The notes below the pieces were generated by a model. The model saw only the letters and a program-made list of their open reading frames with translations. It did not search any database and was not told where the DNA came from. A DNA stretch of 64,000 nucleotides from Streptomyces varsoviensis (lineage in GTDB: Bacteria; Actinomycetota; Actinomycetes; Streptomycetales; Streptomycetaceae), in assembly GCF_000718635.1 (NCBI RefSeq), contig NZ_JOBF01000012.1, positions 186,001 to 250,000 on the forward strand. Reading direction: 5' to 3'. Shown here piece after piece: positions 59,456 through 64,000 of this stretch. Position numbers and translations under genes: made by a program. The first letter of the stretch is position 1. Each line of letters begins with the position of its first letter.

Positions 59456-61198
59456 ATGAGACGTTTCAGACCGCTCCGGGCAGGCCTCACCGCACTGGCC
59501 ACCCTCGCCGCCTCGGCGGGCCTGGTGCTGGGGATCGGGGGGACGGCCCACGCGGCCAAAGCCCTGCCCCCGCACGTATTCGCCCCGTACTTCGAGGCGT
59601 ACAGCAACGACAACCCCGCCGACCTCGCCGCGAAAGCCGGGGTGAAGTACCTGACCATGGCGTTCCTGCAGACCGCCACCAAGGGCTCCTGCACCCCGTA
59701 CTGGAACGGCAACCAGGCCCAGCCGGTCTCGCCCGAGATCTTCGGCAAGGACTTCACCACCATCCGCTCGCGCGGCGGTGACGTCATCCCCTCGTTCGGC
59801 GGCTACACCGCCACCCACAACGGCACGGAGATCGCCGACAGTTGCACGGACGTCGACGCGATAGCCGCCGCGTTCGAGAAGGTCATCACCACCTACGACA
59901 TCCCCCGCATCGACCTCGACATCGAGGACAACTCCCTCACCAACAGCGCCGGCATCGACCGCCGCAACAAGGCCATCAAGAAGGTGCAGGACTGGGCCGC
60001 CGCCAACGGCCGCTCCATCCAGTTCTCGTACACCCTCCCCACGACGACGAGCGGCCTCGCGGACAGCGGGCTGGCCGTGCTGCGCAACGCGGTGAGCAAC
60101 GGCGCCCGCGTCGACGTCGTCAACATCATGACCTTCGACTACTACGACGGCGCCACCCACCAGATGGCCCTCGACACCCAGCGCTCCGCCGCCGGGCTGC
60201 AGAGCCAGCTCGCCCAGCTCTACCCCGGCAAGACCCCCGCACAGCTCTGGGGCATGATCGGCGTCACCGAGATGCCCGGCATCGACGACTACGGCCCGGG
60301 CGAGACGTTCACCACCGCCGACGCCGCCACCGTCTACAACTGGGCCGTCGAGAAGGGCATCAACACCCTCTCCTTCTGGGCGCTCCAGCGCGACAACGGC
60401 GGCTGCCCCGGCACCGGCGGCTCCGACACCTGCTCCGGCATCGAGCAGGACACGTGGTTCTTCAGCCACGCCTTCGAGCCGTTCACCGGCGGCGGGCCCG
60501 CCGCCGACGACTTCTCCCTCGCCACCGCGCCCGGCGCGGCGACCGTCCCCCAAGGCGGCTCCGCCACCGCGACCGTGACCACCGCCGTCACCAACGGCAC
60601 CGCCCAGCGCGTCGAACTGACCACCCAGGGCGCCCCGGCCGGCGTCACGGCCACCGTCGACCCGACGAGCGTGACCGCCGGCGGCACGGCCAAGCTCACC
60701 GTCACCGCCGCCGCGACCGCCGTACCCGGCCGCTACCCGATCACGGTCAAGGGCACGGCCGGAGCCGTCAGCCACTCGGCCACCTACACCCTGACCGTCA
60801 CCGGACCCGGCGGCGAGGGCACCCCCGTCAACGGCGGCTTCGAGACCGGCGGCCTCGGACCGTGGACCTGCCAGCCGGGCGGCGCGGTGGTCGACACCCC
60901 CGTGCACTCCGGCACCCACGCACTGCGCGTCTCGCCCACCGGCAGCCAGACCGGCGAATGCGCGCAGACGCTCACCCTGAACCCCAACACCCGCTACAAC
61001 CTGACCGGCTGGGTCCAGGGCGGCTACGCCTACATCGGCGTCAAGGGCGACGCCACGGCGAGCGCCTGGTCCGCCGCCGGCGACTGGACCAAGCTCACCG
61101 TCCCCTTCACCACCGGCGCCACCGGCACCATCACCGTCTACACCCACGGCTGGTACGGCCAGAACAGCGTGTACGCGGACGACTTCGCCATCACCTGA
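59456..61198 (+). CDS. Secreted GH18 chitinase with C-terminal domains
   Basis: 580 residues from ATG 59456, with GGGAG upstream. Signal peptide (about 1-36, ending GTAHA). GH18 catalytic domain about 40-345: FAPYFEAYSND, SFGGYTA, catalytic DxxDxDxE-type IDLDIED, MTFDYYDG and FWALQRDN. Next is a beta-sandwich (about 355-445; TVPQGGSATATVTT) and a final CBM-type domain (GGFETGGLGPWTCQ). It should degrade chitin outside the cell. Control by the DasR-like box is inferred. Residual chitin-oligomer uptake genes are elsewhere. Confidence 0.93.
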   Translation: MRRFRPLRAGLTALATLAASAGLVLGIGGTAHAAKALPPHVFAPYFEAYSNDNPADLAAKAGVKYLTMAFLQTATKGSCTPYWNGNQAQPVSPEIFGKDFTTIRSRGGDVIPSFGGYTATHNGTEIADSCTDVDAIAAAFEKVITTYDIPRIDLDIEDNSLTNSAGIDRRNKAIKKVQDWAAANGRSIQFSYTLPTTTSGLADSGLAVLRNAVSNGARVDVVNIMTFDYYDGATHQMALDTQRSAAGLQSQLAQLYPGKTPAQLWGMIGVTEMPGIDDYGPGETFTTADAATVYNWAVEKGINTLSFWALQRDNGGCPGTGGSDTCSGIEQDTWFFSHAFEPFTGGGPAADDFSLATAPGAATVPQGGSATATVTTAVTNGTAQRVELTTQGAPAGVTATVDPTSVTAGGTAKLTVTAAATAVPGRYPITVKGTAGAVSHSATYTLTVTGPGGEGTPVNGGFETGGLGPWTCQPGGAVVDTPVHSGTHALRVSPTGSQTGECAQTLTLNPNTRYNLTGWVQGGYAYIGVKGDATASAWSAAGDWTKLTVPFTTGATGTITVYTHGWYGQNSVYADDFAIT

Positions 61199-61236
61199 CG
61201 AGGGCGCTCCGCTGAGGGGTGTCCACGTGTGTAGCC

Positions 61237-61266
61237 GGCCCGCCCTGACGGAGGTCAGGGCGGGCC
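61237..61266 (+). terminator. Strong hairpin terminator after the chitinase
   Basis: A perfect 13-bp stem GGCCCGCCCTGAC/GTCAGGGCGGGCC with a GGAG loop, 39 bp after the stop codon. There is no U-tract, as is usual in high-GC hosts. It can also serve the convergent AraC gene. Confidence 0.85.
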
Positions 61267-61539
61267 GCTGTGCCGTGGGCTGTGCCGCGGGCTGTGCCGG
61301 GCGTACGGGCGTATGGCGCAGCCGAGGGAGGGGCGGATGTGGGTCGCACACCGGGGGCAGGCTTCGGGCTGGATGTCGGGCCGCGTGTGGGGCCGGGCCG
61401 GGCCGGGGCCGCGCCCGACGAGTTGGGGCAGGCGCCCGGCCGTACGCCGGGGGCGGGCTTCGGACTCGATGGCGGGCCGCATGCGGGGACGGGGCCGCGC
61501 TCGGTTTGTTGAGGCCGCCCGGCCGAAGGCCCGCCGCCC
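61267..61539. repeat. Gene-free convergent spacer with a 45-bp direct repeat
   Basis: CCGGGGGCRGGCTTCGG begins related blocks at about 61352 and 61450, extending about 45 bp (GATGKCGGGCCGCRTGYGGGG). Between them is GGGCCGGG-rich low-complexity sequence. No gene is supported. Confidence 0.55.
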
Positions 61540-62550
61540 TTACCGGCCGGGGCGGATCGCCCCCGGCGTGTGGCCGAAGCGGTCGCCGAAGACGCGGGTG
61601 AAGTGGGCCTGGCTGGCGAAGCCCCAGCGGTGCGCGATCTCGGCGACCGTCAACCGGCGGGAGCCGTCGTCGGCCAACTGCTCGCGGGCCCTGGCGAGCC
61701 GCAGTTCGAGGATGCGGCGGGAGGGGCTCACGCCGGACGGCTCGAAGATCCGGCTGAGCTGCCGGGCGGACACCCCGACCGCCTCGGCCACTCGCCCGGC
61801 GCTGAGCGCCGGGTCGGACAGGTGCCGGCCGATGTACTCCTCGGCGACGGCCAGCCGCGAGGCCGGTCCGGCCGTCGCCGCGCCGTCGCCCAGCCGGGAC
61901 GCGGCCAGCGAACGGACCAGGTCGAGCACGGTGGCCGCCGTCGCCGCCGGCTCGCCCGTACCGCCCCGCGCCGTGAAGTCCGCCAGTACCGACCGCAGCG
62001 CGGAGACCAGCGGGCCCTCGCCCACCGACCGCCGGCCGAACAGCAGCGGCGTCGGCACGCCACCAGCGGCGCAGTTCTCCGTGAACACCTCGCGCGGGAT
62101 GTCCACCAGCAACTGCCGCATGGCGCATGGGAAGCCGAAGAGGTACGAGCGCCGGGTGTCGTAGAGGACCAGGTCGCCCTCGGCCGGGGTGAGGCAGTCG
62201 TCGCCGTGGAAGAAGACGCCGCGCCCGGACACCAGCAGGGAGGCGAAGACCGAGTCCTTCGGCAGCGCGCGGCAGGTCTTCGCGGCCCGCTCGATGACGT
62301 GCTCGTTGCCGGTGATCTCGGCCAGCCGCAGGCCGCCGAGCCGGAAGTTGGTCTGCCGCGCCAGCAGGCCCTGCTCCGAGTAGGGCGAACAGGTCAGGCC
62401 CACCAGGGCCCGCCGGTTGTAGTCCTCCCACAGTTCGACGCGGTCCGCCGGATCGACGGACCGCGTCGAAATCGTCGAGACGGCGGGCAGAGGAGGGTCA
62501 GCGGGCGCGGCGGTCGCGGACGAGGCCGTGGCGGTGGGGTGCTCGGGCAT
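61540..62550 (-). CDS. AraC family transcriptional regulator
   Basis: 336 residues from ATG 62550, with AAGGAGG seven bases upstream. The N-terminal half is a sensor region with FASLLVSGRGVFFHGDDCLTP and LLVDIPREVFTENC. The C-terminal AraC/XylS double HTH (about 235-330) has RVAEAVGVSARQLSRIFE and IAHRWGFASQAHFTRVFGDRFG then HTPGAIR. It resembles the actinobacterial AraC-binding-like-domain regulators. The target genes are not obvious. Confidence 0.92.
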   Translation of the reverse strand: MPEHPTATASSATAAPADPPLPAVSTISTRSVDPADRVELWEDYNRRALVGLTCSPYSEQGLLARQTNFRLGGLRLAEITGNEHVIERAAKTCRALPKDSVFASLLVSGRGVFFHGDDCLTPAEGDLVLYDTRRSYLFGFPCAMRQLLVDIPREVFTENCAAGGVPTPLLFGRRSVGEGPLVSALRSVLADFTARGGTGEPAATAATVLDLVRSLAASRLGDGAATAGPASRLAVAEEYIGRHLSDPALSAGRVAEAVGVSARQLSRIFEPSGVSPSRRILELRLARAREQLADDGSRRLTVAEIAHRWGFASQAHFTRVFGDRFGHTPGAIRPGR

Positions 62551-63395
62551 CGGGGGCCTCCTTACCGTGCGCCTGCCCGCCGCATGCGGCGCGCGGCACG
62601 TGGCACCTGGCGCTTGCGTGCCCCTGGGCTCCCGCGCCCGCTCCGGGGCAGCCGCAGCGTAACGCCCGGCCCGAGCCCGGGCCAACGGTTCGGACCGCCC
62701 TTTCGGCCGGGTACGTGCCGAGGCCGGGCGCGCGCTGCGGCCCGGCACGCGTCGTGGTCGGGTACGTGCCGCGTTCGTGTACTTGCTGTGGCTGCGCACG
62801 GGTTTGAGCCAGGTACGTACTGCGGTCGGGCGCGCGCCGCGTCCGTGTACGTGCGGCCTGCACTTGAGCCCGGGGGCGTGCCGCGTCCGGGTACGCGCTG
62901 TGGTCGGGCACGAGCCGCGGCCGCGCAGGCGCTACGGCCGCGTACGCGCTTGAGCCGGGGTACGTGCCGGGGCCGGGCACGCGCTTGAGCCGGGCTCGTG
63001 CTGCGGCCGGGTAGGTGCCGCGTCCGGGTACGTGCGGCACGCGCTTGAGCCCGGGGCACGCACCGCGTCTGTCGCGCTGCGGTCGCGTACGCGCTTGAGT
63101 CGGGGTACGTGCCGCGACCGGGCATGCGCTGCGGCCGGGCATGCGCTTGAGCCGGGCACGCGACTGAGCCGGGTTCGTGCCGCAATCGGGTACGCGCTGC
63201 GGCCGGGCACGTGCTGTGCCTCGGCCGGGCGCGCGCCCCGGCCGGGCACCCGTTTCAGCCGGATACGCGCCCGACCCGGTACCCGCTTCAGCCAGATACG
63301 CGCCCGACCGGGCATCCGTTTCAGCCGGGTACGCGCCGCAGCCGAGGACACGTTTCAACTGAGCATCCCCCCGCAGGTGAAGGGTTCGCGGGCGG
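62551..63395. repeat. Large degenerate 18-bp tandem array in a gene-free spacer
   Basis: From about 62700 to 63355 the sequence is an array of roughly 36 degenerate 18-bp units of the type CGGGTACGCGCTTGAGC / CGTGCTGCGGCCGGGTAC. All six frames stay partly open and give periodic Arg/Ala/Pro/Tyr peptides of six residues, a sign of repeat DNA rather than a gene. The unit drifts gradually along the array. 62551-62699 is the AraC promoter region without further motifs I can name. Confidence 0.75.
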
Positions 63396-64000
63396 TCAGA
63401 CGGCCGAGTAGCCGCCGTCGACCGTGAGGATGGAGCCGGTCATGTACGCGGCCGCGGTCGAGCACAGGAACGCGATGGCCGAGGCGACCTCGTGCGGGCT
63501 TCCCAGCCGCCCGAGCGGCAGTCGGGAGAGCACGGCGCGGGCCGCGTGCGGATTGTCGAGGACGCCGCGGGCGAGCGGGGTGGCGACGAAGCCCGGGGCG
63601 ACGGCGTTGACCCGGATGGCGTCGGCGGCGTACTCGGCGGCCAAGGACCGGGTGAGCTGGGTGATGCCTCCTTTGCTGGCGCTGTAGGCGGGCCGGTCGC
63701 GGCTGCCGAAGAGGGCGAACATCGAGGAGACGGTCACGACGCACCCGCCGCCCCGCGCCAGCAGCGGCCGCGCCGCCTGACAGGCCGTCATGGCCGCGTC
63801 CAGGTTCACCGCCAGGACGTGGTCCCAGGCCGTGCGGCCGTACTCCGCGCGGTCCCGGCTGACGCCCGCGCAGCAGATCAGGCAGTCGAGGCGGCGGGAC
63901 TCCGCGATCCGGCGGGCGAGTCCGTCCCGGTCGGTGACGTCCTGTTCCTCGACGCGGACCCGTTCGTGCGCCGGGAGATCGCGCGCGGCGGCGGGCGGCA
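63396..64000 (-). CDS. SDR family oxidoreductase, 5'-truncated by the window edge
   Basis: About 200 residues are visible; the N-terminal cofactor loop is outside the window. Visible parts: DVTDRDGLARRIAES, CCAGVSRDRAEYG (NNAG position reads CCAG), VVTVSSMFALFG with catalytic Ser, YSASKGGITQL (Tyr-x3-Lys), APGFVATPLARG and the C-terminal TGSILTVDGGYSAV. FabG-like oxidoreductase of unknown substrate. The CC at the usual NN positions is unusual. Confidence 0.88.
   Translation of the reverse strand, partial: PPAAARDLPAHERVRVEEQDVTDRDGLARRIAESRRLDCLICCAGVSRDRAEYGRTAWDHVLAVNLDAAMTACQAARPLLARGGGCVVTVSSMFALFGSRDRPAYSASKGGITQLTRSLAAEYAADAIRVNAVAPGFVATPLARGVLDNPHAARAVLSRLPLGRLGSPHEVASAIAFLCSTAAAYMTGSILTVDGGYSAV

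Noticed and set aside
62498..63358. Possible repeat protein of about 286 residues on the minus strand
   Set aside because: Several frames on both strands are equally open through the 18-bp array, the peptide is periodic Arg/Ala/Pro/Tyr, and no start or ribosome-binding site is convincing.

Overview
The window is very GC-rich, with GTG starts, ATGA/GTGA gene overlaps and strong third-position G/C. It carries gene families typical of Streptomyces or a close relative: a mycothiol-dependent maleylpyruvate isomerase-type enzyme, an F420/deazaflavin-type oxidoreductase, sugar importers lacking their own ATPase, a geranylgeranyl-reductase family enzyme, TerD, Rv1733c-like and CbtAB proteins, and chitinase control by a DasR-like box. 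It looks chromosomal. I see no tRNA, rRNA, insertion sequence, prophage or CRISPR array.

Layout. 1-5.6 kb: alpha-galactoside-type sugar locus (partial ROK protein, secreted GH27 alpha-galactosidase, divergent binding protein plus two permeases). 5.6-7.4 kb: gene-free repeat tract. 7.4-9.5 kb: a P-loop protein and a TmrB-like/Nudix fusion with a repeat-expanded linker. 9.6-15 kb: M20 peptidase, geranylgeranyl-reductase family enzyme, two-component pair. 15-26.5 kb: small metabolic, membrane and regulatory genes (DUF2797, mycothiol enzyme, MFS/ROK divergent pair, alpha/beta hydrolase, SHOCT, anti-sigma-type ATPase, Cds1-like PLP enzyme, SRPBCC, DeoR). 26.6-39.5 kb: large membrane hydrolase, beta-helix/AAA+ fusion, MOSC, tandem TerD, HpnB-like glycosyltransferase, racemase, Nudix and F420-type enzymes.

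40.1-49.6 kb is the most interesting block. It is a co-directional cluster of a secreted deacetylase-like protein, a PelF-type glycosyltransferase, a polytopic membrane protein, two NAD-sugar epimerases, a sugar nucleotidyltransferase, a spherulin-4 family protein (GH135-like) and a GH114 polygalactosaminidase lipoprotein. This parts list matches the Aspergillus galactosaminogalactan (GAG) cluster (uge3, gtb3, agd3, sph3, ega3) and overlaps the bacterial Pel system. I propose it makes and trims an alpha-1,4-linked galactosamine-rich exopolysaccharide. A DasR-like box lies upstream and shares a 12-mer with the box in front of the chitinase at 59.4 kb, which suggests amino-sugar control.

49.6-64 kb: acyl-CoA hydratase/hydrolase family gene, a histidine-phosphatase fold lacking its histidines, a cobalamin riboswitch with cbtBA, a STAND ATPase, a CDP-glycerol-transferase-like gene interrupted by nine perfect 7-bp repeats (a possible phase-variation switch), a 3-hydroxybutyrate dehydrogenase-like SDR, an acetyltransferase, a GH18 chitinase, an AraC regulator and a partial SDR.

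A second window-wide theme is tandem duplication anchored on gene 3' ends. At seven genes (stop codons at 922, 9503, 12533, 16673, 17678, 25025 and 59208) the repeat unit contains the gene's own stop codon and is copied into the downstream spacer. Two further cases are weak. Short in-frame repeats have also expanded inside several coding sequences.
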